A stretch of 64,000 bases of DNA from Prevotella sp. (GTDB taxonomy: Bacteria; Bacteroidota; Bacteroidia; Bacteroidales; Bacteroidaceae). How positions within the stretch are numbered: position 1 is the stretch's first letter; every line of letters begins with the position of its first letter. Shown in pieces: positions 19,701 to 27,386 of the stretch. The translations under genes and the position numbers were made by a program. Under the pieces are notes generated by a model. It did not search any database. It had not been told where the DNA came from and saw nothing but the letters and a program-made list of their open reading frames with translations. The stretch lies in contig JAFYZT010000040.1 in assembly GCA_017548605.1 (NCBI GenBank), positions 124,001 through 188,000 of the forward strand, in the 5' to 3' direction.

Positions 19701-20170
19701 AAGAGCCTTGCCACGTCGGGGGCCAGTAGCAACACATCCACCCTACCCCTTATATTGCCTATTCCGGAAATGCACCGTGCCATGTTGGCAGCAGTTTCTA
19801 CACCCTGCGTGTCGTGCCCGGCGACTACAAGACAGAAAGCCATTTTCGTATCATTGGAAGCCTGTCCAAGGGTTATCCTTTGTTGGTAATGCCGCAGGAA
19901 AAAGGCTTTCATCTGTTTGTCGTCTTCCGGAGTGTCATTGACTACGGTCTGTTCCACCTCATAGAGGTTTCTCAGGTCAGGTGTGAATTGTTCACCATTG
20001 ATGCCAACAGACTTGAAATAAGCGATGTCGGGTACTTCTTTCCCCTGACACCATGAGAAGGTGTCAAAGTCCCTTGCGGCATCAGGTGCGTTTTTCTTTA
20101 CCTGTTCGCACACCTTGCCTGCCATCGGGCGAAGTTCTTTTCCGAGGAATATGTACGTTGTATGGTGCAT
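16703..20170 (-). CDS. Membrane-anchored papain-like (C1A) cysteine protease with tubulin-like N-terminal region
   Basis: 1155 residues, no signal peptide. Residues 530-745 are a papain-like protease: oxyanion Gln537 and catalytic Cys543 in NQGELGACAVF, His689 in NHALVICGF and Asn707 in VRNSWGTKFGDEGY. Two adjacent membrane segments (about 851-871 and 876-898) form a hairpin, and a helical region of about 250 residues follows, so protease and both ends should face the cytoplasm. Residues 105-280 show blocks resembling the neighbouring tubulin-like protein (AFCLVVAGHDTQG...LLLAPDVARLF; LYFDRYYYLHFMLHHTYLAVMQ) but without its GGTGCGT loop. Third gene of an operon with the VWA and tubulin-like genes, 42 bases after the latter. 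Function of the whole unknown. Confidence 0.85.
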   Translation of the reverse strand: MHHTTYIFLGKELRPMAGKVCEQVKKNAPDAARDFDTFSWCQGKEVPDIAYFKSVGINGEQFTPDLRNLYEVEQTVVNDTPEDDKQMKAFFLRHYQQRITLGQASNDTKMAFCLVVAGHDTQGVETAANMARCISGIGNIRGRVDVLLLAPDVARLFDESWKKSIDEDMSVHNRTTIENATKLCEAKKDCSSLEQVILIQNCNADKVALGFDGQSMAMALAWFAIANVECDECLHNSVVMQHNMEKVATFGLSCLYFDRYYYLHFMLHHTYLAVMQREGLHMQEVDVNKVADVAQRRLEGKANFFSSFYERHVAAHLHAGKTLGQLTPHIAADLNRFVYDFEHEVMGFLKDDNLSLPEKRAVMAQILLSDDDLLSGSLFNGKQLTFLDLFKEPMAFFTRYNNMAMTFQHDEDDNVKCDNDTNIPVIDHSTLFRPQDDDGSIQVPIDIIKKYRIDIRQASEYIRRMDNEIEAARKQQTAAVVAQQVVVGENFNFENSRFRSAQMAIEEHPLKEKYVPTTTTQDKNVDLTADFTQVKNQGELGACAVFAVTAVMEYILKKNKKLGSDFSERFVYYNVRERKGELGQQGAAIFEVIESIGEKGVCSETKCPYLKEHADDKPTQEAYDDGIKHRILKALSIDVSPDLQHNLDVLRTAVAEGYPVIVSMKVFKEMDLGLPFVAMPQEGDEGSNHALVICGFDDETGFFKVRNSWGTKFGDEGYCYMPYAYVAQKQYLNAAYIITEISSLDNVKGVTTKHRISFDSTDTAIRMAILQSLKELKKVQQKQWITEYKQVYADFTYLDNVLKDKTKRDAIVDDAHQLLHERIILAKEQKDRMAMEKGPKIEEHKKTTRRNAFVIGLMAAVFIVLAFVLSWITKTWGAVNLILLAFAGIDLIALVGYLVERRHSLASLRNSLEQQLYQQGMVIGEIEKEDGELDMKAFVAGMMLDSLSNLYNKMGSFNVTAKSYVNNLIAWYEEERQCVEKMSPVQKPPFIALLDNATLERFYQQNEQVLISNIKLSELLEHGNYDINEKSVVQFKNNLKQTIVNKLEESLQHFSVYHFIKNTGRFPFINGDNRQMQQLLRKAMTAYSKIFLVPMNNTAGTQVTILAKHPADCTTQFRQECAPYCPSTPLCENLTLPDALLVIQSDYYDITNISL

Positions 20171-20174
20171 TTAA

Positions 20175-20216
20175 GAGTGATGAGGGATGAGGGATGAGTG
20201 GTGAGGGATGAGTTAG
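20175..20216 (+). repeat. Period-7 intergenic array (GAGKGAT), six units
   Basis: Units GAGTGAT, GAGGGAT, GAGGGAT, GAGTGGT, GAGGGAT, GAGTTAG fill the gap between the tubulin-like gene and the protease gene and reach the stop codon of the former. Confidence 0.75.
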
Positions 20217-23008
20217 AGTTCGTTTTTGACGTATGCCACTTCGTCTTCCATCTGTTTGCGATGGTCTTCGTAGCCTTTTGCCTTGAGCAGTTCCTTGGTA
20301 ATTCGTCCGTTGAGGATGAACATATCGAGATAACCGGCCTTCACCTTAGCAATGAGTTCGTTGAAAGCCTCGTCGCCCATATTGGATCGTTTCTCGTTGA
20401 TTTTCTTCACCAGTTGGTCGTGAACGTCGGTGCGTGCCACCTGTCGGAACGCCTTGAACGCCTCTGCCCTTTCGTCGTTGGCAGCGAGTGTCACCCAGTA
20501 GTCGTCGAGGATATCTCCATTTTCCTCGTCGTAGTATTGGTATGTCCCCTCGTTGTTGCGTATGAATCCGAAGATGAGCGATTTGACCCACAGTTCCATG
20601 GTGTCGTCGTCGCGTTCGCTTGGGAAAAGCGAGTAATGTTCGCTTCTCATTCGTGCCTGTATGATGGTGTCGAAATGGCAGTTCACCTTTCTACGATGGT
20701 CTTCGTACTTATCCTTATATGACTCCACCGCCGAGATGATATACGGCGGTATCACTCCCACCTGTCGGTAGAACACGATGGAGTTCGGTGAACCTATGGA
20801 CACGAAGTCGGGCATGGTTGTTGTCTTGAGCATCGACTCGACGAGGTGTTCATTGATGAGCAACGACTTCGTCTTGTCCTCCACGCCGATATAGAAATAG
20901 TTTTCCGCCTCTTTGAGCGGCACATGTCCATGAGCCTGGTACGAGAATGAGAGCAGTGGTTCCGACTTGTCGATAGCCATATGCACGATGCGTTTCACGC
21001 TGTCGGGGTTGTTTTTGTACATCTCTTCCAGCACCCCTTCTATATTGACGTTCTTCCACTTTCCTGCTTCCGCCGTAGTTTCCGCATATTGCATAAAGAA
21101 TGTTTCCAATTGGCTGACATCGCATCCGTCGAGGTCTAGAATATTCCCTTTCCGTCCCATGACATTTATGCTACGAGCAAAGTCGGGAACGAGCAGGTTT
21201 TCCGTGTTTACCACCACGCTGCTGACATAATTTGCCGTGAGGTCTATCTGGAAGGTCAGCGGTGCCGATGCCATGATATTCTCCTGTTCCGCCACCTTTG
21301 CCCCCAGTTGTCTGATCAGCGTTTCGAGTGCATCAGTGAGGTTTTTCAGTCGTCTGAGATAACCTTCAATATATCCTTTCAGGCCATTGTAGAACGAAAT
21401 AGCCGCCGTCCGTCTTACTGCCTCACGTTTGTTCACTGCCACGTTTAGTGCAGCCATGATGACATCGTTCACCTTGTCTTCCATGGCGTTTTTGCCGAAG
21501 AATGGTTTTTTGTATGACCGCAAGGCATTCTCTGCTCCCGTCAGTTGTGCTTCGAAAGCCTGTTGACGGTCGTTGATGGCCGTCTGTTCCTGTGTCATCT
21601 CTCCGAGGAACACATCTATCTGGCTGATGACCGTTTCGAGTATCTCTCGTGTCATCCTGACACCCCCCTCTTGGTTGATATGGTCGGCCACGAGTTTATC
21701 GACTTGGTTATTCACCCTTGCAGACAGTTCCCGTACACGTTCGACATAGGTCTTCACGTCATTAGCCTCCTCGGCCACCACCCTTATCCATTCTCTTGAT
21801 TCGAGTGCCGGGTTTTCACGGTCTTCTATGTCTGCCAACGGGTATCTCGGCGATTTGGGCAGCATGAAGTCGATGACGTTGTCCTGTCCGTTATTTTCGC
21901 GTATGTTCACTTCCGGCGAGTCTATCCACTGATTGACGAGGTTGTTGACATCCATTTGCGACGACAGGAGTTTTCTCGCCAGTGCCTGTGCTGCCTTGAG
22001 TGCATAGAGGTGGAATAGCCTTTCGCCATCGAACTTTATTTCCGCCACACCCATGCCCGAGGCCCATGCCCTCTTGTCGAGAATATCCATGTCGCCCGCC
22101 GCTATTTCCTTTGCCACATTATCGACAGTGGAAGCGGATGCTGATGCCAGTTCACCCGATGCCGTGACGAGTGAGAGCGAAATCATCTCGCACAATTGGT
22201 CGATATCGTTATATGTGTCGCCGTGGTTGTTTTTGTTGTCGATGAACATAAACGCATCAAAGGGCTGCACGTTGGTCTCTACAGGGTCGTTGAGATTATC
22301 GACATGTACAGATTTTGATTGCAGGTCGAAGTGCATGAGCCAGTCAAGGTCCTGTATGGCTCCGTATGCGTTCGGCTTTACGTTTGGCATGGCCGTCGGT
22401 CTCATGGTCTCGAACACATCGGGAAGGACACCATATCCAATGAGTCGTCCCTCTCCAGCCGGAATAAGATGTTTGCGGAGAATATACGCCATGTTGATGA
22501 ACGTGCCGCATCCTGTTCCTCCACATACCGAGAACACCATGTGAATTTCTGTCTTTCCAGGTAAAAGTTGATACCTACCATTGTCGAGGTTTACAGCATC
22601 GTGAATGTCTGCCCACCGTTGTTTTATTTTGTTGGTGACTGGTTTGACGTTGAACCAGAGTGCGAATCGTCCATTGGAGCGTATCTGTCCTGCTCCGTCA
22701 GTCATTTTCGACAGGGCGTACAGGTTTTCTTTCGGGAACCACTCCAGTTTTTCCATATTTGCCTCATAAATGGGTCTTGGCAGGTCCACCTGTATGGGCA
22801 GTTGCTCGTTAGGTTCGAGACGTACCGTCCCATATTTTGAAGGCAATGTGTTGTTGTAGGCTCCTCCGTCGGTATCTATTCCGAGGAAGGCCACCATGGG
22901 CGGTACTTCGCCATACGTATCAATAAACATTTTCTTGGTATGCAGCAGTGCGTTCATGCCTGTGCCGCCGAGTCCGAGGTATAGACATCTTCTGATTTTT
23001 GTTGGCAT
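20213..23008 (-). CDS. Tubulin/FtsZ-like GTPase (tubulin_2 / FtsZl type)
   Basis: 931 residues. The N-terminal nucleotide-binding domain has a GLGGTG loop (12-17), an acidic strand end (LGIDTDG, 42-48), a GAGQIR loop (105-110) and the tubulin signature loop VCGGTGCGTF (161-170) that contacts GTP phosphates. FDAFMFIDNKNN (250-261) and KFDGERLFHLYALKAAQALARK (325-346) follow. The C-terminal 500 residues are mostly helical with coiled-coil character (about 400-560), far longer than FtsZ. No membrane segment. This belongs to the large tubulin-like proteins reported to co-occur with VWA proteins in a predicted membrane-remodelling system. It lies between the VWA gene (91-base gap with a period-9 repeat) and the protease gene. 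Confidence 0.85.
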   Translation of the reverse strand: MPTKIRRCLYLGLGGTGMNALLHTKKMFIDTYGEVPPMVAFLGIDTDGGAYNNTLPSKYGTVRLEPNEQLPIQVDLPRPIYEANMEKLEWFPKENLYALSKMTDGAGQIRSNGRFALWFNVKPVTNKIKQRWADIHDAVNLDNGRYQLLPGKTEIHMVFSVCGGTGCGTFINMAYILRKHLIPAGEGRLIGYGVLPDVFETMRPTAMPNVKPNAYGAIQDLDWLMHFDLQSKSVHVDNLNDPVETNVQPFDAFMFIDNKNNHGDTYNDIDQLCEMISLSLVTASGELASASASTVDNVAKEIAAGDMDILDKRAWASGMGVAEIKFDGERLFHLYALKAAQALARKLLSSQMDVNNLVNQWIDSPEVNIRENNGQDNVIDFMLPKSPRYPLADIEDRENPALESREWIRVVAEEANDVKTYVERVRELSARVNNQVDKLVADHINQEGGVRMTREILETVISQIDVFLGEMTQEQTAINDRQQAFEAQLTGAENALRSYKKPFFGKNAMEDKVNDVIMAALNVAVNKREAVRRTAAISFYNGLKGYIEGYLRRLKNLTDALETLIRQLGAKVAEQENIMASAPLTFQIDLTANYVSSVVVNTENLLVPDFARSINVMGRKGNILDLDGCDVSQLETFFMQYAETTAEAGKWKNVNIEGVLEEMYKNNPDSVKRIVHMAIDKSEPLLSFSYQAHGHVPLKEAENYFYIGVEDKTKSLLINEHLVESMLKTTTMPDFVSIGSPNSIVFYRQVGVIPPYIISAVESYKDKYEDHRRKVNCHFDTIIQARMRSEHYSLFPSERDDDTMELWVKSLIFGFIRNNEGTYQYYDEENGDILDDYWVTLAANDERAEAFKAFRQVARTDVHDQLVKKINEKRSNMGDEAFNELIAKVKAGYLDMFILNGRITKELLKAKGYEDHRKQMEDEVAYVKNEL

Positions 23009-23010
23009 AA

Positions 23011-23091
23011 TGGTATAGAGATTTTAGTTATTTATAGTTGTAATAGTTTGGATAGAGGCTATAGACGGGATAGTTGCTATAGTATTTATAG
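23011..23091 (+). repeat. Period-9 intergenic array (NNNNNATAG), seven to nine units
   Basis: From 23029 every ninth base closes an ATAG: TATTTATAG, TTGTAATAG, TTTGGATAG, AGGCTATAG, ACGGGATAG, TTGCTATAG, TATTTATAG. It fills most of the gap between the VWA and tubulin-like genes. Confidence 0.8.
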
Positions 23092-23099
23092 CGTTGTCG

Positions 23100-24839
23100 T
23101 TACAGGGCTTGTATTTTCATTTTGAGGTTGGTGTCGGTTTCTTCGAGTTCCGTTTCCGCGCCCCTTGGGAGTTTGTTGAGGGGTATACAGAGCACATTTT
23201 GAGCCGTTCGCAGTCTTACAGCCCTGCCGTCGGGTTCTGCCGTTATGATGGACTGGAGGAAGGACGGATTGATGAAATAGACTATTTTTCCTTTGAACAG
23301 TTTTCCGAGTGCCGACTGTTTTTTCTGTGGTAGTTTATTGGCAATAACCACCCGTCGCACCCCTTTCAGTTTTTTCACTGCGAACACCGGTTCAGTAACT
23401 TTCAGTTGACTTACGCCACGGAATGTGGGGAAGAAGAAACGTTTGAGTACAAGGAACCATAAGAGAGCCGCTGCTACGAGGATGATGCCAATCACTAATA
23501 GTGCCCTGGCCCATGGGTTCCAATTGATGTCGTAGTCTGCCGCAAGGTCCATTCTGTAGTCTGGTGCAGGCAGTCCGTTAACCATTTCAAGATTTGTTGC
23601 CGCTATGGGAGAGAGCAGGAAATGACGTTTTTCAGTATTGGCATCACGATGGAACTGCAGTGTGAGCGTTGCCTCTTTTTCTTTTGCCTGAATGATGAAC
23701 GAACAGTCGGGACAAGGTTGTCCGTTGTAAATCACGTCGAAATCATCGTTTCCTTTGTCGGAAGTCACCTTGTATTGTATCGCCCCGTTGTTTTTCAATG
23801 CATGACGGTTGAATACCGCCTTAAGGTCGCATACGACCGTTGCCGGTTCGCTCTCCCTGAAGAAGAGGAACGAGGGGTAATAGTCAGCATCGCCCAGATT
23901 TAGGTTATTGTCACCTGCGAGCAGTTGCAGCGAGTTGATAGGTCGGTTGGTCACCTCCGCCGGGAAGGTGGGATTGATGATGTTCACACGCCGGGCATCT
24001 TTCGGTACGATGGTTACTTCGAAGTCGAGCTTCTCCGGCAGTTGTTCCAGTTGTTCGTCGGGTACCCGTTTGATGGCCATGAGCCGTGCCACACCTTGGT
24101 TGACCGATCCCCCGTCTATTACCACATCATAATACGGACTGTTTTCCTGTGCCTGCGCCTCGAAGGTATGCCGATAAGTGAAGAACAGTTCAGCCCTTAC
24201 CGTGTCGGAGCCCGTGTCGAATCGCCACACGATGCCGTTCATGGTGATGATGTTGTCGTTGATTCCCTTCACCAACCGAATATGTTCATCGCACTCATTG
24301 ATGGCCTGTTCTATCTCTGGGTTTTCCGATGCCGGCGTGAGCATGAAATATACCACCTGTACATTATCAGGTGCCGTGGGGCACCAGTTGCGTATAAGGT
24401 CGGCCACGGCATGGGTGCCATGCACATTGTCGGAACCATCGGTAAGGAGGTAGATAACGTTCTGTCCGTGTGGGTTCACCGCTTTCATGGCTCTATTCCA
24501 CGCGCCCACGATGTCGGTGTTTGTCGGTTTATCGACCACCCCATCTATCCGGCTTTCGAGGTCATCCCAACGGAACTGGTCACGGCGAAAAGTATTAGTA
24601 GAAAGGGGGTTGCTGTCTTGGAAAGGAATAAAGAGGATGTCGCACTGGTCAGTTTTCTTTTCTATGTCGCCGCGCAGACAGTCTTTTGCTTTCTGCCATA
24701 TATCAGGAGCCCCACCATATCCTTTCATGGATGTGGTGCAGTCGAAGAGGTAGATATATTTCACTTCCTTGTTTTGTGCGTTTGTCTGGGCAAACGATAT
24801 TAACAGGAGCAGCAGTGTCAGTAATTTTCGCCAGTTCAT
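23100..24839 (-). CDS. Membrane-anchored von Willebrand A (VWA) domain protein
   Basis: 579 residues from the ATG at 24839 (an upstream ATG at 24887 lies inside the promoter region). A signal peptide (MNWRKLLTLLLLLISFAQTNA) leads to a VWA domain with MIDAS ligands Asp33, Thr35 and Ser37 in FDCTTSMKG, Thr108 and Asp134 in LLTDGSDN. Beta-rich regions follow, then one membrane helix (444-465, ARALLVIGIILVAAALLWFLVL) and a basic C-terminal domain of 114 residues in the cytoplasm. Thus the VWA faces the periplasm and the tail can reach the tubulin-like protein made by the next gene. First gene of the operon, with its own promoter at 24875-24906. Confidence 0.87.
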   Translation of the reverse strand: MNWRKLLTLLLLLISFAQTNAQNKEVKYIYLFDCTTSMKGYGGAPDIWQKAKDCLRGDIEKKTDQCDILFIPFQDSNPLSTNTFRRDQFRWDDLESRIDGVVDKPTNTDIVGAWNRAMKAVNPHGQNVIYLLTDGSDNVHGTHAVADLIRNWCPTAPDNVQVVYFMLTPASENPEIEQAINECDEHIRLVKGINDNIITMNGIVWRFDTGSDTVRAELFFTYRHTFEAQAQENSPYYDVVIDGGSVNQGVARLMAIKRVPDEQLEQLPEKLDFEVTIVPKDARRVNIINPTFPAEVTNRPINSLQLLAGDNNLNLGDADYYPSFLFFRESEPATVVCDLKAVFNRHALKNNGAIQYKVTSDKGNDDFDVIYNGQPCPDCSFIIQAKEKEATLTLQFHRDANTEKRHFLLSPIAATNLEMVNGLPAPDYRMDLAADYDINWNPWARALLVIGIILVAAALLWFLVLKRFFFPTFRGVSQLKVTEPVFAVKKLKGVRRVVIANKLPQKKQSALGKLFKGKIVYFINPSFLQSIITAEPDGRAVRLRTAQNVLCIPLNKLPRGAETELEETDTNLKMKIQAL

Positions 24840-24874
24840 ATCGTTTAGGTTTAGTTGGTCATAAGATTGTTGTG

Positions 24875-24906
24875 CAAATGTAATCAATTGTCACGATACT
24901 GACAAG
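24875..24906 (-). promoter_or_regulatory. Promoter of the VWA / tubulin-like / protease operon
   Basis: On the minus strand CTTG (24906-24903), 20 bases, then TACATTTG (24882-24875), close to the TTTG-N20-TAnnTTTG consensus. It lies 35 bases before the VWA start at 24839. I see no comparable element in front of the two downstream genes. Confidence 0.65.
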
Positions 24907-24937
24907 AAAAGGGGCTATTTTTTGCAAAATAATTGAT

Positions 24938-25007
24938 GAAGGACGAGTGATGAGGGATGAGGGACGAGTGACGAGGGATGAGAGATGAGAGATGAGGGAC
25001 GAAAAAG
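24938..25007 (+). repeat. Period-7 intergenic array (GAGNGAY), ten units
   Basis: Ten consecutive heptamers from GAAGGAC to GAAAAAG, eight fitting GAGNGAY. They lie upstream of the VWA promoter and just beyond the terminator at 25012-25039. The rest of 24840-25127 holds that hairpin and a purine-rich GGAAAAGGGAG-type repeat; no gene. Confidence 0.8.
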
Positions 25008-25011
25008 ACAA

Positions 25012-25039
25012 GAGGGTGTGTCAAAATAGGCACACCCTC
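25012..25039 (-). terminator. Terminator after the GH20 gene
   Basis: Perfect 9-base stem GAGGGTGTG / CACACCCTC with a 10-base loop; on the minus strand it is followed by TTGTCTTTTTC. It should end the transcript of the GH20 gene. Confidence 0.75.
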
Positions 25040-25127
25040 AGGTTAGTCTGCTTAAAAAAGGAGGGGAAAAGGGAGGATACTTTGGAAAAGGAGGGAAAAG
25101 GGAGTTAGAGGCGGAAAGGAGGGAAAG

Positions 25128-26783
25128 TTAATCTGTTTTTTGTTTCCAGGCGTAGTCGCAGTATTTCCAGTTGTAACGGTCATAGAGGGCGGTGAGGCGT
25201 TGTGCGCGTTCGAGGAACTGTGTATAGTTCTTCTTTTCCGGTTGCAGCCATTGGAGTTCCGCCAATGCTGCCATGCGAGGCAACACCTGGTATTCTGCCA
25301 GTTCTTTATATGCGATGTATTCCGTCCATAGGTTCGCTTGGACGCCAATAATATGGCTGCGAACAGCGTCTGAGAATGATGCCGGTGCCGGTTCGTAGTT
25401 ATAGACCTTTTCGAGTGTCGACTCACCGCCGATGAGCAGCGGCTTATACCATTCATCCTCCGAGAACTGGTAGAAGTCAAAATAAAGTGTGGAGTTAGGA
25501 ACCATGATCAGGTCGTGTCCCTTTTCTGCCGCTTCTCTCACGTCGTCGTCCGTATTTCCACTTCTCCAACTCATGATAGTTGCCGTAGGATTGACATTCC
25601 CCTCGAGCAATTCGTCCCATCCGATGATTTTCCTTCCCCGTTCAGCCAAGTATTTCTCTACCCTTTTCGTGAAATAGCCCTGTAGCAAGTCTTCCGCTGA
25701 GTGTTTGCCGTCAGAGACAATATGCTCGTCGGCTATGCGTTGCTGACAACGTGGACACACCTTCCACCGGGTACGCGGAGCCTCATCACCACCAATATGA
25801 ATATACTCCGACGGGAAGAGCCGCATCACCTCATCGAGCACAGCGAAGACAAAGCGGAACGTTTCTTCCTTTCCCATGCATAACACATCGTCAAATATGC
25901 CCCAATTCTGCTCCACCTCATAAGGTCCGCCCGTACATCCCAATTCAGGATAAGCCGCCAACGCAGCCACCATGTGTCCCGGCATATCGACCTCGGGTAT
26001 AACAGTGATGTAGCGGTCTTTGGCATAGGCTAAGATGTCACGTATCTGTTCACGTGTGAAGTAGCCACCATGACGCTGATGGTCATACAATCCCGTGTTA
26101 CGTCCTATGACTGTCCCCTCACGAAAAGCAGCGACCTCTATGAGTCGTGGGTATCCCTCCACCTCGAAACGCCATCCCTGGTCATCAGAGATATGCCAAT
26201 GCAAGGTGTTGAGGCCATGAAGCGTCATGATGTCGATATATTCCTTGACAAAATCGACACCAAAGAAATGTCGGCTAACGTCGAGGTGCATACCCCTATA
26301 AGCAAAGCGTGGATTTCCTGTTACCTCCACTGCTGGTATAATCACATCCTTGGCATCTGTCTGTGGCAGAGCCTTGCGGAATGTCTGTATGCCATAGAAC
26401 ACTCCTTTTGGTGTGGCTCCCTCGATTCGAATAACCTTCTTCCCTACAGAGATGATATATCCTTCGGGATTAGTTATTCTCTTTTTATTCAGTGCCAGTT
26501 CAATGTGTGGTATGGAACGTGAAACATCAATCTGCTGTGGCAGTTGTTCGCCGGTTGCCTCATTGATATACTGAGCCAGGAAGCGGGCGTTGCGCTGCAT
26601 ATCCTGGTCGTCGGCACCATAGTTGCCGAAGCATATACACTCCATGGTTGAAAGGTTGATGTCAGTGGCGTTTTTTGCCGGAGTGATGCTGTTGGGCAGT
26701 GGTACGACATTGAAGTCAGCACGTGGCTGTGCCGATGCAGTTATTGCGACGAAAGATAAAATGGACAGAATTAAGGATTTCAT
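25128..26783 (-). CDS. Beta-N-acetylhexosaminidase, GH20, secreted
   Basis: 551 residues. A signal peptide (MKSLILSILSFVAITASA) is followed by the GH20 N-terminal alpha/beta domain (about 25-150) and the TIM barrel. Family marks are YRGMHLDVSRHFF, LHWHISDDQGWRFE, the catalytic Asp-Glu pair in HIGGDEAP, and the active-site Trp segments (IIGWDELL, ATIMSWRSG, QANLWTEYI). It releases terminal GlcNAc or GalNAc from host glycans or peptidoglycan fragments in the periplasm or at the surface. It lies 85 bases after the AlaX-like gene, a gap filled with a period-9 repeat, and is followed by a strong terminator. Confidence 0.93.
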   Translation of the reverse strand: MKSLILSILSFVAITASAQPRADFNVVPLPNSITPAKNATDINLSTMECICFGNYGADDQDMQRNARFLAQYINEATGEQLPQQIDVSRSIPHIELALNKKRITNPEGYIISVGKKVIRIEGATPKGVFYGIQTFRKALPQTDAKDVIIPAVEVTGNPRFAYRGMHLDVSRHFFGVDFVKEYIDIMTLHGLNTLHWHISDDQGWRFEVEGYPRLIEVAAFREGTVIGRNTGLYDHQRHGGYFTREQIRDILAYAKDRYITVIPEVDMPGHMVAALAAYPELGCTGGPYEVEQNWGIFDDVLCMGKEETFRFVFAVLDEVMRLFPSEYIHIGGDEAPRTRWKVCPRCQQRIADEHIVSDGKHSAEDLLQGYFTKRVEKYLAERGRKIIGWDELLEGNVNPTATIMSWRSGNTDDDVREAAEKGHDLIMVPNSTLYFDFYQFSEDEWYKPLLIGGESTLEKVYNYEPAPASFSDAVRSHIIGVQANLWTEYIAYKELAEYQVLPRMAALAELQWLQPEKKNYTQFLERAQRLTALYDRYNWKYCDYAWKQKTD

Positions 26784-26793
26784 AGGTTTGGCA

Positions 26794-26868
26794 GTTATTA
26801 GAGTTAATAGTAGCTATAGGGGCTATAGTTATAATAGGGGCTATAGTTATAATAGGGATTATAGAGGA
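26794..26868 (+). repeat. Period-9 intergenic array (GGCTATAGT / TATAATAGG)
   Basis: Nonamers GTTATTAGA, GTTAATAGT, AGCTATAGG, GGCTATAGT, TATAATAGG, GGCTATAGT, TATAATAGG, GATTATAGA fill the gap between the GH20 start and the AlaX-like stop. The ATAG core matches the array at 23011-23091. Confidence 0.8.
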
Positions 26869-27360
26869 TTACACTATTTTGAAGCGTATGCGGAAGGTGT
26901 GCGTTATCTCATCCCAGTTAGTGCCGAGCATCTCGAATCGTCCTATCTGCGATGTGCTTCGCACATGTTTTCCAATGCACGGACATACATCATAGTCGCC
27001 AATGCGCACCAATCGTACGGTATCGCTGGCATCATCTGGTAGTCGTTCGAGGGACAGTTTAGCATCAGGAGAGTCTGGTTCTGCATCCATGATGATGCCT
27101 TCGAGTTCAGCACGAGAGACGAACTGAAACGTCACCGGCATATCCTCATCAATGAGCCGATTCATCTCACGTTCTATCTCACGTTCTTCCCGTCGATCAG
27201 GTTTATGGTCAACAACATAGCTTATTTTGCTCTTTTTCCGTTCAATATGTGCATTGCGCGAACGTTCGCAGCCGAACATGCGCACCATCAGTTGGTTAAG
27301 CAGGTGTTCGGCGGTGTGAGCAGGCGGAAATTCTTCTTTGTTATGTTCGTTGAGTTGCAT
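26869..27360 (-). CDS. AlaX-like tRNA-editing (tRNA_SAD) protein
   Basis: 163 residues. The HTAEHLLNQLM segment near 15 supplies the HxxxH zinc ligands and CPCIGKHV near 126 the CxxxH pair typical of the second additional domain of alanyl-tRNA synthetase and of free-standing AlaX proteins. Such enzymes hydrolyse Ser- or Gly-mischarged tRNA-Ala. There is no catalytic synthetase domain. It starts 26 bases after the SanA-like gene. The exact amino acid cleared is not decided by the visible sequence. Confidence 0.82.
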   Translation of the reverse strand: MQLNEHNKEEFPPAHTAEHLLNQLMVRMFGCERSRNAHIERKKSKISYVVDHKPDRREEREIEREMNRLIDEDMPVTFQFVSRAELEGIIMDAEPDSPDAKLSLERLPDDASDTVRLVRIGDYDVCPCIGKHVRSTSQIGRFEMLGTNWDEITHTFRIRFKIV

Positions 27361-27386
27361 AGGTTTTTAGGATGTTATAGGTGGTA

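Noticed and set aside
16703-24906. The VWA/tubulin-like/protease operon considered as a phage-defence island
   Set aside because: A protease next to a VWA protein is seen in some defence loci, but there are no nucleases, no recombinase and no mobility marks, and base composition looks like the neighbours; a membrane or cytoskeletal role fits better.
24938-25007. Tandem array considered as a CRISPR
   Set aside because: Seven-base units with no spacers and no cas genes in the window.
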